DNA from: an uncultured Clostridium sp.
Lineage (GTDB): Bacteria; Bacillota; Clostridia; Lachnospirales; Lachnospiraceae
Length of the DNA: 6,193 nucleotides
Direction of reading: 5' to 3'
NCBI GenBank assembly: GCA_900547035.1
Contig: URFM01000095.1
Span: 1-6,193, forward strand
A program made the translations under genes and the position numbers. The notes below the pieces were generated by a model. It did not search any database and had not been told where the DNA came from. It saw only the letters and a list, made by a program, of their open reading frames with translations. Positions 1-6,047 of this stretch are shown here, one piece after another (the first letter of the stretch is position 1; each line of letters starts with the position of its first letter).

Positions 1-2087
1 ATCAGACGGTCAAAGAGTACCAAAAGCGCCGGCAGCACCGTCAGCACCAGAATCACGCTCAGAAGGGCTCCCCGGCCAATCAAATGTCCCAGATCACCGA
101 TGGCCGCCGTAGTAGAAATAAAATGAATGATATAGCCGGCCAGGATGATAATCGATCCGGATGTAAAGATGGAGGAACAAGACTGGCTCACTGCCTTCAT
201 GCAGGCCTCCTTTGGCTCCAGACTCCTGCGGCAGTCCATATAGGTATTGGTCAGAAGAATGGAATAGTCCACAGTCGCTCCCAGCTGAATACTGCTGACA
301 ATAATGTATCCGATAAATACCATGGTACTTCCCGTCAGATAAGGAATTGCCATATTGATAAAAATAGCCGCCTCAATGGGAATCATCACCAGCACCGGAA
401 TCAAAATGGACTTAAAGCTGAACATCACCACCAGGAAAACGCCCAGCATGGATAGATTATTTACCCTGGCGTAATCATCCGTGATGATATCTTTTATATC
501 TTCCGTAGATGGCGTCTCTCCCACCAGAGCGCTTCCCTCGGGATAGTACTGACGGACCAGGCTGCGGATTTGATCTGTGTAGGTAAAGGCATTTTCACTC
601 TCCGATTTAGTTCGTATGTAAATCAGCATCCTGCCATAGTCTTTTGTATGCAGCTGGCTGGTGACGGAATAGGGCAGGAAGTCCTCCGGAATTCCCTCCG
701 GCAGAGTGCCCGCCATAGAAGTAACGCTTTTCACATAGGGCAGCCCCTCCAGACGGTCCGTCAGCTCACGCTCATCTGATACCTTACCCAGAGGGTAAAG
801 GGCCAGCAGCATGTTGCTGCGGCCAAAGCGTTCCGTAATCTCCAAATCATCCTCATTCACCTTCGTCCCCTCACTGGCTCCTACTGCGCTGTTTCCATAA
901 AGGAAGTCATTCATTCCCTGAGCCACATAGGCGGGCGCCGCCAAAAGAGCCATTACAATTAAAGCCACATATCTGCTCCGGTAGATGATATGGCTCAGTT
1001 TCTCGAAAGATGGAAGGAAGGGACGGTGGGCCGTCCGGTCGTTCCACCTGGCAAATTTTAAAATCATAGCCGGCATAAAGAACAAAACCGTAATCAGACT
1101 GAAAACGATTCCCTTTGCCAGTACCAGTCCCATATCAAATCCGATGCGAAACCTCATAAATACCAGAACAAAAAAGCCTACTACCGTAGTCAGGCTGCTG
1201 GCCAGAATGGAATTAATAGCCTGGTCAATGGCGTTGGTCAGTGCTTCCTCGTCGCTGAGGCCGGCGCTCCTCTCTCTGGAGAAGGCATCCAGCAGGAAAA
1301 TGGAATAGTCCATGGATGTGGCCAGCTGCAGCACCATAGCGACATTGTTGGTGAGAAAAGAAACCGTTCCAATCCAGATATTGGTCCCCCGGTTCAGCAA
1401 GATGGCTACGCCCATCACCAGCAGGAAAAGAATCGGTTCACTCCAGGCTGATGTGGTAATGCACAGTACCGCGAAAATCATCACCACCGCCACGGACAGA
1501 ATCAGACTCATCTCCTTTTCCACATTTTCCGTCAAAGATTTGTTCTGAACTGCCATCCCCACATAGTATCCTTTATCTCCGGTAATCTCCTGCATGGCAT
1601 CAATCGCCCGGGACGTCCGCCGGGATGTATCCCCCTCCTCAAAGGTTACATCCATAACCGCATAGCCGTCCTTGTAATAATCTTCAATCTCATCCATCTG
1701 GATAAAATCCTCTCCGGCGTAGATATTGACCTGGCTGTCACACCACAGGATCTGATCCACTCCGTCCACTGCCTCCAGACGGTCCTTGTACTGTTTTGCC
1801 TCATAGAGAGTCACATCCCGGATCATCACCCGGGCGGTTCCCGGATAACCGAATTCCCTCTCCATCAGGTCCAGCCCCTGGCAGGAAGGGGCATCATCCG
1901 GCAGATATTCTGTTAAATCGTAATTGACATTGACAAACAGCATGGTAATCAGACTGAATACGCATCCCACAAGAAACACTGTCTGAATCCATCCTTTTTT
2001 TCTGATAATGAACCTTGCCAAACGCCGTGAAGCTTTCTCTCCCGTTTTTCCTTTTACCTTCCATTTTGGCAATTCCAACCGCTTCAT
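1..2087 (-). CDS. MMPL/RND-family (HAE3-like) membrane transporter, C-terminus cut by window edge
   Basis: The reading frame is open from the ATG at 2087 to the left edge, giving 695 codons without a stop. An AAGGAG ribosome site (2094-2099) lies 6 bp before the start. The protein has the duplicated RND layout: TM1 (about 36-52), a large extracytoplasmic loop (about 53-194) beginning with VNYDLTEYLPDDAPS, TM2-TM6 (about 195-345), TM7 (about 373-391), a second large loop (about 392-544), and TM8-TM12 (about 545-693). Each half has the family's acidic membrane motif, SMDYSIFLL (D260) in TM4 and ATVDYSILL (D607) in TM10. In this family these residues are linked to proton-driven transport of lipids, drugs or other hydrophobic compounds. 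All 12 segments are present, so only a short cytoplasmic tail should be missing. No membrane-fusion partner is visible, as is usual in Gram-positives. It probably shares a transcript with the 191-residue gene 42 bp upstream. Substrate unknown; family assignment is secure. Confidence 0.93.
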   Translation of the reverse strand, partial: MKRLELPKWKVKGKTGEKASRRLARFIIRKKGWIQTVFLVGCVFSLITMLFVNVNYDLTEYLPDDAPSCQGLDLMEREFGYPGTARVMIRDVTLYEAKQYKDRLEAVDGVDQILWCDSQVNIYAGEDFIQMDEIEDYYKDGYAVMDVTFEEGDTSRRTSRAIDAMQEITGDKGYYVGMAVQNKSLTENVEKEMSLILSVAVVMIFAVLCITTSAWSEPILFLLVMGVAILLNRGTNIWIGTVSFLTNNVAMVLQLATSMDYSIFLLDAFSRERSAGLSDEEALTNAIDQAINSILASSLTTVVGFFVLVFMRFRIGFDMGLVLAKGIVFSLITVLFFMPAMILKFARWNDRTAHRPFLPSFEKLSHIIYRSRYVALIVMALLAAPAYVAQGMNDFLYGNSAVGASEGTKVNEDDLEITERFGRSNMLLALYPLGKVSDERELTDRLEGLPYVKSVTSMAGTLPEGIPEDFLPYSVTSQLHTKDYGRMLIYIRTKSESENAFTYTDQIRSLVRQYYPEGSALVGETPSTEDIKDIITDDYARVNNLSMLGVFLVVMFSFKSILIPVLVMIPIEAAIFINMAIPYLTGSTMVFIGYIIVSSIQLGATVDYSILLTNTYMDCRRSLEPKEACMKAVSQSCSSIFTSGSIIILAGYIIHFISTTAAIGDLGHLIGRGALLSVILVLTVLPALLVLFDRL

Positions 2088-2129
2088 GTCCCGCTCCTTG
2101 TCCTGAAAACTTCTGTCTTTTTTAAGTCC

Positions 2130-2705
2130 CTATCGCATCAGAATCATTAAAAAGTCATACTTTCCGTCCCTCTGGGCCTGCGCCATGCCGATTTCCCGGT
2201 AATATTCCGGAAGATATTTCCGGTCCTCCTTTTTTTCGTACCGTTCCATCATCTTTTCCTCAAATTTCTCATAGGCCTCCTGACCGTCCTCGCAGCTGCG
2301 CAAATACAATTCCATGCAGGTCCGGCTGCTGGGCCGGGGAAGAGACGCCAAATATTCCTCTACCGTTCCCTCTCCCGGAATCCTTCCATCCGTATAGCCA
2401 GATTCCATGGCCGCCAAAAGCCGGTGAGCCGCCGCCTCATTGAGTGTTTCATTGATCCGGAAAGAAGCCCGTTCATCCTCACAGCTTCCCTCCGGATGCT
2501 CATCCAAATATTCCTCCAGTTTCTCCTGGCTGACAGCCTCGTACAAAATCCTGGCCTGCTGCTCCTGATCCGACTGTTCCTGCTGTCCCGCCTCCTTCCG
2601 TACAGCAGGATCCTCTTCAGCCCGGCTCCAAATCGTGCAGCCCCACACAAGACCAATCAGCGCTCCCATTCCCACCGCTGTTAATTTTCTTTTCCATTGA
2701 TTCAT
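2130..2705 (-). CDS. Hypothetical membrane-anchored or exported acidic protein, putative partner of the MMPL transporter
   Basis: This 191-residue protein is not one I recognise. It starts at ATG 2705 behind an AGAGGA ribosome site (2714-2719). A basic N-terminus (KRK at 5-7) is followed by one hydrophobic stretch (about 8-23), then a strongly charged, Glu/Gln-rich region (29-66) that may be helical. The rest is soluble-looking, with cysteines at 75, 130 and 138 and a Tyr/Glu/Lys-rich segment (144-172). This implies a cytoplasmic N-terminus with the bulk outside the membrane. C23 sits at the end of the hydrophobic stretch (LVWGC), but Trp at -2 makes a lipoprotein signal doubtful. It is the first gene after the leftward promoter and ends 42 bp before the transporter start with no terminator between. 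A role as accessory or substrate-capturing factor for the transporter is inference from position only. Confidence 0.8.
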   Translation of the reverse strand: MNQWKRKLTAVGMGALIGLVWGCTIWSRAEEDPAVRKEAGQQEQSDQEQQARILYEAVSQEKLEEYLDEHPEGSCEDERASFRINETLNEAAAHRLLAAMESGYTDGRIPGEGTVEEYLASLPRPSSRTCMELYLRSCEDGQEAYEKFEEKMMERYEKKEDRKYLPEYYREIGMAQAQRDGKYDFLMILMR

Positions 2706-2724
2706 AATTTTCGTCCTCTTTTAA

Positions 2725-2753
2725 TTGACTTTTGTTGATTTATTAACTATAAT
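2725..2753 (+). promoter_or_regulatory. Sigma-A-type promoter for the TetR regulator (rightward)
   Basis: The -35 is TTGACT (2725-2730, 5 of 6 consensus bases) and the -10 is TATAAT (2748-2753, perfect), separated by exactly 17 bp. Predicted transcription start is near 2760, giving a leader of roughly 124 nt before the TetR start codon. The -10 forms the left half of the palindrome at 2748-2761. Start site not measured. Confidence 0.72.
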
Positions 2754-2761
2754 CGATTATA
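2748..2761. promoter_or_regulatory. Perfect 14-bp palindrome containing both divergent -10 boxes
   Basis: TATAATCGATTATA is its own reverse complement. Each half begins with TATAAT on its own strand, so it holds the -10 elements of both the rightward and the leftward promoter, 2 bp apart. The symmetry may simply reflect the paired promoters, or it may also serve as a TetR-dimer site; the sequence alone cannot separate these. Confidence 0.6.
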
Positions 2762-2784
2762 CTAAGTCGATTTATTACTTACAA
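2756..2784 (-). promoter_or_regulatory. Sigma-A-type promoter for the hypothetical protein-MMPL unit (leftward)
   Basis: Read on the minus strand, the -35 is TTGTAA (2784-2779, 4 of 6 consensus bases) and the -10 is TATAAT (2761-2756, perfect), with a 17-bp spacer. Predicted start is near 2749, leaving a leader of about 44 nt before the ATG at 2705. The weaker -35 lies inside the inverted repeat at 2779-2800, as expected for a repressible promoter. The -10 is the right half of the 2748-2761 palindrome. Confidence 0.65.
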
Positions 2785-2800
2785 TGGTCAATTATTGTAA
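2779..2800. promoter_or_regulatory. Candidate TetR operator: 7-bp inverted repeat with 8-bp spacer
   Basis: The arms TTACAAT (2779-2785) and ATTGTAA (2794-2800) are perfect inverted repeats around GGTCAATT. The left arm covers the -35 of the leftward promoter, and the whole site lies just inside the predicted rightward transcript. TetR-family dimers commonly bind such sites between their own gene and a divergent efflux gene. Binding by the adjacent regulator is inferred. Confidence 0.5.
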
Positions 2801-2883
2801 AGTCGCTGAGAACTCATCATTTTAAATAAAAATGTCAATTTTTGTTTTTTGCGTTCAGAAACTTTTAAAGGGGGTGAAATATA

Positions 2884-3465
2884 ATGAAGGAAGCAACCGT
2901 AGACAGGAGAGTGCGCAAGACAAAAAAAATTCTGAGGGAATGCCTGACTCAGCTGTTAAAGGAAAAGAAAATCCAGGACATTACTGTCCGGGAGCTGACG
3001 GAAATGGCAGATTTGAACCGTGGAACCTTCTATCTGCATTATAAGGATGTGTTCGATCTGCTGGAGCAGACAGAGGAGGAACTGCTGACTGCCTTTCGCC
3101 AGCTTCTGAACCGCCTAAACTCCAAAAATACGGACAATGAACTGGTTCCGGTATTTGAAGAAATTTTTTCTATGGTAAAAGAGAATGGGGATTTAGTAGA
3201 AATTCTTCTGGGCGAAAACGGCGATCTGAATTTTCTCAACCGTCTGAAAGCCCTGATCCGCGAAAAATGTCTGGAAGACTGGATGGAAATGTTCCGCAAA
3301 AGAAATTCCTCCAGCTTTGAAGCCTGCAGCGCCTTCATCGTAGCTGGCTCTGTGGGACTGGTTCAGCACTGGCTTCAGTCCGGAATGAAACAGTCGCCAA
3401 GAGAGCTGGCAGTTCTGGCAGAACGTCTGTTTCTTCACGGAATAGAATCCATCAAAGAAAGTTGA
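2884..3465 (+). CDS. TetR/AcrR-family transcriptional regulator
   Basis: This 193-residue protein has the typical family length. The start ATG at 2884 follows an AAGGGGG ribosome site (2868-2874). The N-terminal TetR DNA-binding domain spans about 8-60; its helix-turn-helix contains ITVRELTEMADLNRGTFY (33-50) followed by LHYKDVFDLL, matching the family signature. The C-terminal half is the ligand-binding and dimerisation domain; its end (about 149-180, with FIVAGSVGLVQHWLQSGM and SPRELAVL) resembles the TetR_C type common in Firmicutes regulators (PF14278-like). It is divergent from the transporter unit and shares an overlapping promoter region with it, so it probably represses that unit and itself, with release by a compound the transporter handles. 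It sits 33 bp upstream of the methyltransferase and may share its transcript. Family secure; target and ligand inferred. Confidence 0.93.
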   Translation: MKEATVDRRVRKTKKILRECLTQLLKEKKIQDITVRELTEMADLNRGTFYLHYKDVFDLLEQTEEELLTAFRQLLNRLNSKNTDNELVPVFEEIFSMVKENGDLVEILLGENGDLNFLNRLKALIREKCLEDWMEMFRKRNSSSFEACSAFIVAGSVGLVQHWLQSGMKQSPRELAVLAERLFLHGIESIKES

Positions 3466-3471
3466 TTTTTA

Positions 3472-3487
3472 TAATCGGCTGAGATTA
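3472..3487. promoter_or_regulatory. Small inverted repeat between the TetR gene and the methyltransferase
   Basis: TAATC (3472-3476) and GATTA (3483-3487) are inverted around a 6-base spacer, in the 33-bp gap and abutting the AAGGAG ribosome site. The word TATAATCG at 3470-3477 is identical to the left half of the palindrome at 2748-2761. It might be a weak extra regulator site or internal promoter -10. No convincing -35 is present at the right distance. Confidence 0.2.
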
Positions 3488-3498
3488 AGGAGAATCAA

Positions 3499-4746
3499 AT
3501 GAATATAACACAAAAGGAAAACGACAGACTTTTTGAGATTACCGCCTGCGTCACCCTGAAAAAGGGAGAGGGACGCGCTTTAAAGGCCGGAGGCGCTTGG
3601 ATTTACGATAATGAAATCGCTTCCATCCAGGGGGATTTTATCCCCGGAGACCTGGTTCGGGTAGCAGACTTCGACGGCTATCCTATGGGTACGGGCTTTA
3701 TCAACCCTAAGTCTAAGCTGACCGTCCGGATGCTTTCCCGAAAAAAAGATGTGGAAATTAATGGTGACTTTTTAATGGAACGGGTACGAAACGCCTGGGA
3801 GTATCGGAAGGCGGTAGTAGATACCTCCAGCTGCCGGCTGATCTTCGGAGAAGCGGACTTTCTTCCCGGTCTGGTGGTAGATAAATTCTCCGACGTGCTG
3901 GTGGTGGAATCCCTCGCCCTGGGAATTGACCGCTTAAAGCCGGTCATTCTGGACTGTCTGAAAGAGGTGCTCGCTGAGGACGGCATAGCCATCCGCGGCA
4001 TCTACGAACGCAGCGATGCAAAGGTCCGTCTCCAGGAGGGAATGGAGCGTTTTAAGGGCTTTATCGGCCCGGAATTTGATACCAATGTAGAAATTGTGGA
4101 AAACGGCGTCCGATATCTGGTGGATGTTAAAGACGGACAGAAAACAGGTTTTTTCCTGGATCAGAAATATAACCGCCTGGCGGTTCAGAATCTCTGCCGC
4201 AGACTTCCCGGCTGCCGTGTACTGGACTGCTTCACCCACACCGGCTCCTTCGCCTTAAATGCCGGTTTGGCCGGAGCCGTTCGGGTACTGGGGGTGGATG
4301 CCTCCGAACTGGCAGTACAACAGGCGGAGAAAAACGCCGCCTTAAATGATCTTTCCGACCGGGTACGCTTCCAGTGCTCAGACGTTTTTGAGCTTCTGCC
4401 CCAGCTGGAGCGGGACGGCGAGCGCTACGATGTGGTGATTCTGGACCCGCCCGCCTTTACGAAATCCAGAAACTCCGTCTCCCAGGCAGTCAAAGGCTAC
4501 CGAGAAATCAATCTGCGGGGCTTAAAACTGGTGAAAAACGGCGGCTATCTGGCCACCTGCTCCTGCTCTCACTTTATGACCCCGGAGCTCTTTACGAAAA
4601 CCATCCGCGAAGCCGCCAAAGGAGCTCACCGTCGCCTTCGCCAGGTGGAATACCGGACCCAGGCGGCGGACCACCCCATTTTATGGGCAGCAGATGAGTC
4701 TTACTATCTGAAATTTTACCTCTTTCAGGTGTGCGGTGAGTTATGA
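3499..4746 (+). CDS. RlmI-like class I SAM-dependent rRNA (cytosine-C5) methyltransferase
   Basis: This 415-residue protein starts at ATG 3499, 6 bp after an AAGGAG site (3487-3492). It has the RlmI/YccW layout: an N-terminal PUA-like RNA-binding domain (about 17-85), a linker/EEHEE-type domain (about 90-200), and a C-terminal Rossmann methyltransferase domain. Visible motifs are GQKTGFFLDQKYNR (213-226), the SAM-binding motif VLDCFTHTGSFALNAG (241-256), GVDAS (265-269, acidic ribose contact), motif IV ILDPPAF (314-320), and TCSCSHFM (353-360), whose cysteine(s) C354/C356 fit the catalytic and helper positions of m5C enzymes. E. coli RlmI methylates C1962 of 23S rRNA; the exact target here is inferred and paralogues exist, so no symbol is given. 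It is probably co-transcribed with or just downstream of the TetR gene, with no obvious functional tie. Its stop lies right next to the integrated element. Confidence 0.9.
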   Translation: MNITQKENDRLFEITACVTLKKGEGRALKAGGAWIYDNEIASIQGDFIPGDLVRVADFDGYPMGTGFINPKSKLTVRMLSRKKDVEINGDFLMERVRNAWEYRKAVVDTSSCRLIFGEADFLPGLVVDKFSDVLVVESLALGIDRLKPVILDCLKEVLAEDGIAIRGIYERSDAKVRLQEGMERFKGFIGPEFDTNVEIVENGVRYLVDVKDGQKTGFFLDQKYNRLAVQNLCRRLPGCRVLDCFTHTGSFALNAGLAGAVRVLGVDASELAVQQAEKNAALNDLSDRVRFQCSDVFELLPQLERDGERYDVVILDPPAFTKSRNSVSQAVKGYREINLRGLKLVKNGGYLATCSCSHFMTPELFTKTIREAAKGAHRRLRQVEYRTQAADHPILWAADESYYLKFYLFQVCGEL

Positions 4747-4804
4747 GCAGAAAAGCTTGAAAATACGTGGGTTCTTATACCTTAACTCTGTTTTCTAAAG
4801 TGAA

Positions 4805-4829
4805 TTGACACACCTTTTGACACACCTTT
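4805..4829 (+). repeat. Tandem 12-bp direct repeat, candidate integrase arm-binding sites
   Basis: TTGACACACCTT occurs twice head to tail (4805-4816, 4817-4828), followed by one more matching T. Closely spaced direct repeats near element ends are the usual form of arm-type sites bound by the N-terminal domain of tyrosine integrases, and this integrase appears to have such a domain. The role is inferred from position and form. Confidence 0.5.
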
Positions 4830-4842
4830 AAACGTAAATTAG

Positions 4843-4874
4843 GCCGCAATCTCTGTTTATTCCAGAATTGCGGC
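4843..4874. terminator. Hairpin, possible bidirectional terminator
   Basis: GCCGCAAT (4843-4850) pairs perfectly with ATTGCGGC (4867-4874) around a 16-base loop; an outer G-T and A-T pair can extend the stem. On the plus strand it is followed by TTTCATTTT; on the minus strand by CTAATTT, a weaker U-tract. It lies 10 bp past the integrase stop and about 100 bp past the methyltransferase stop, so it could end both transcripts. The longish loop and broken U-tracts lower confidence. Confidence 0.55.
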
Positions 4875-4884
4875 TTTCATTTTC

Positions 4885-6033
4885 CTATAATGCTTCCATA
4901 ATTTTCTGCATTTCCTGACGTTTTGTTTCCTCCATGACATCCACATAAAGGTCAACTGTCATAGCAAAGGTGCTGTGTCCCAGAATCGCCTGTAATACCT
5001 TCGGGTCCATCCCATTTTCTATACATCTGGTCGCAAAACAGTGTCGCAATGTATGAAATGTACAAACATCAATTTCTACCCCCTGCTCTTTGAGCCTTTT
5101 TACGATTTCCTTCTGGTCCTTCCTTACATTCGTATCATAATGTGGTGTTCCGTTATTCGTAGTAAAGACAATATCCTCCATTCCTTTTAATGGACACCAA
5201 TATTCTCCTGCTCTCATTCGCTGTTGTAACTGTTCTATACGCCAAGACTTTAATAAACGATATGCCTCGCCGTTCTTTTCAATCGGTATTATCCTCTTGC
5301 TGGCTTCCGATTTAGGCGTATCTAAATATCTCCCTAGGCCTGGAGTATAACACAATGTATGTGTAATCCTAATCTCCCCTGCCCGAAAGTCTATATCAGA
5401 CCACTGTAGGCCCAATACCTCACCAATTCGCATTCCTGTTAAACTTGCTATTCGATATAGCGGATAGTAATGGCTGCTCTTCGCTGCTTCCAGAAACTTC
5501 CTTTGTGTTTCTTCTGTCATTGCGCCACGTTTTTTTCTCTCCTTGAACTTTGGCGGCGTTATGTTATCCATAGGATTTTTAGCTATAATCCCGTTTCTCA
5601 CTGCCTGGCGGATAGCGTCATACAAAAGAAATTTCACAGTTGAAGCAACTGCTTTTGAATATCTTCCTGCAATGTCATTTAAAAAGCGCTGAAGCATATC
5701 AGTTCGGAGTGTTTTCAATTTCCTGTTTCCGAACTCTTTTTTTATATAACGCTTATAAACATTCCTGTACAGATTCAACGTAGATTCTTTACAATCTGCC
5801 GTCTTATAAGTCTCCAACCATTCCTTGAACCAGGAACCTACCGTGATATTCTGCTCTTTGCTGTAAATTCCATGTTCTACCTCGTACCGCTTATCTCTTA
5901 GAGCTTTTTTTGCCTCTGGAAGCTTACGGCAATATCCCGAATATGTAATTCCATCATACTTGAACCGCCACATGTAGCGCCCATCTTTTCGCATTGTAAT
6001 ACCTACCGGGAGATTTTTTTCTTTTTTCGCCAT
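4885..6033 (-). CDS. Tyrosine-type site-specific integrase of an integrative mobile element
   Basis: This 382-residue protein has a normal length for Tn916/ICEBs1/phage-type integrases. An N-terminal arm-DNA-binding domain (about 10-57) contains RKDGRYMWRFKYDG. A SAM-like core-binding domain follows (about 63-155, TVGSWFKEWLETYK onward), then the catalytic domain (about 170-380). All expected active-site residues are visible: R202 (TGMRIGEVLGL), K241 (TPKSEASKR), H327 and R330 (HTLRH), H353 (LGHST) and nucleophile Y363 (DLYVDV). It therefore looks intact and able to cut and rejoin att sites. The ATG at 6033 is preceded by AGAAAGG (6043-6049), which overlaps the stop of the upstream small gene, so translation is probably coupled. 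Codon use is more AT-rich than in the genes to the left, consistent with acquisition. Its 3' end faces the presumed element end. Whether the element is an ICE, an IME or a prophage cannot be told here. Confidence 0.95.
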   Translation of the reverse strand: MAKKEKNLPVGITMRKDGRYMWRFKYDGITYSGYCRKLPEAKKALRDKRYEVEHGIYSKEQNITVGSWFKEWLETYKTADCKESTLNLYRNVYKRYIKKEFGNRKLKTLRTDMLQRFLNDIAGRYSKAVASTVKFLLYDAIRQAVRNGIIAKNPMDNITPPKFKERKKRGAMTEETQRKFLEAAKSSHYYPLYRIASLTGMRIGEVLGLQWSDIDFRAGEIRITHTLCYTPGLGRYLDTPKSEASKRIIPIEKNGEAYRLLKSWRIEQLQQRMRAGEYWCPLKGMEDIVFTTNNGTPHYDTNVRKDQKEIVKRLKEQGVEIDVCTFHTLRHCFATRCIENGMDPKVLQAILGHSTFAMTVDLYVDVMEETKRQEMQKIMEAL

Positions 6034-6047
6034 AAAATCACGCCTTT

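Larger units (their letters stand above)
2723..2840. repeat. Short repeated words in the divergent control region
   Basis: GTCAATT occurs three times: inverted at 2723-2729, and direct at 2787-2793 and 2834-2840; a near copy GTCGATT is at 2766-2772. GATTTATTA occurs twice at 2737-2745 and 2769-2777, 32 bp apart, or about three helical turns. Such spacing could suit a protein binding one face of the DNA, but the region is AT-rich, so chance is a real alternative. Confidence 0.35.
4747..4884. other. Probable chromosome/mobile-element junction region
   Basis: This gene-free stretch lies between the resident methyltransferase stop and the 3' end of the integrase. It carries a tandem direct repeat and a hairpin, and base composition shifts toward AT on its right side. 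In many tyrosine-recombinase elements the integrase gene sits at one end, close to the attachment site, so an att site is expected somewhere here. The exact core cannot be placed because the other element end is outside the window. Confidence 0.5.

Noticed and set aside
84..1548. Several plus-strand open frames (for example 84-455, 985-1308, 1312-1548)
   Set aside because: They are antisense to the continuous transporter frame, have low-complexity His/Asn/Arg-rich or atypical translations, and show no family motifs.
2360..2684. Overlapping open frames on both strands inside the 191-residue gene
   Set aside because: The chosen frame has a ribosome site, a basic N-terminus plus hydrophobic segment and balanced composition; the alternatives are Arg/Ser/Leu-rich shadows.
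2637..2705. Lipoprotein signal at C23 of the 191-residue protein
   Set aside because: Trp at -2 departs from the lipobox consensus, so an uncleaved anchor or ordinary signal is as likely; kept only as a possibility.
2832..3044. Open frame starting at ATG 2832, overlapping the TetR start
   Set aside because: It is in another frame, lacks a ribosome site, and its overlap is fully explained by the TetR helix-turn-helix coding sequence.
3446..3475. Internal promoter for the methyltransferase with -10 TATAAT at 3470-3475
   Set aside because: The -35 position (around 3446-3452) does not resemble TTGACA, so it is not listed as a promoter.
3039..4239. Minus-strand open frames under the TetR and methyltransferase genes
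   Set aside because: They are antisense to genes with clear domain motifs and have no recognisable features of their own.
4805..4845. Plus-strand promoter using either TTGACA at 4805 or 4817
   Set aside because: No acceptable -10 occurs at 16-18 bp from either copy, and there is no rightward gene to drive; a tandem repeat explains the sequence better.
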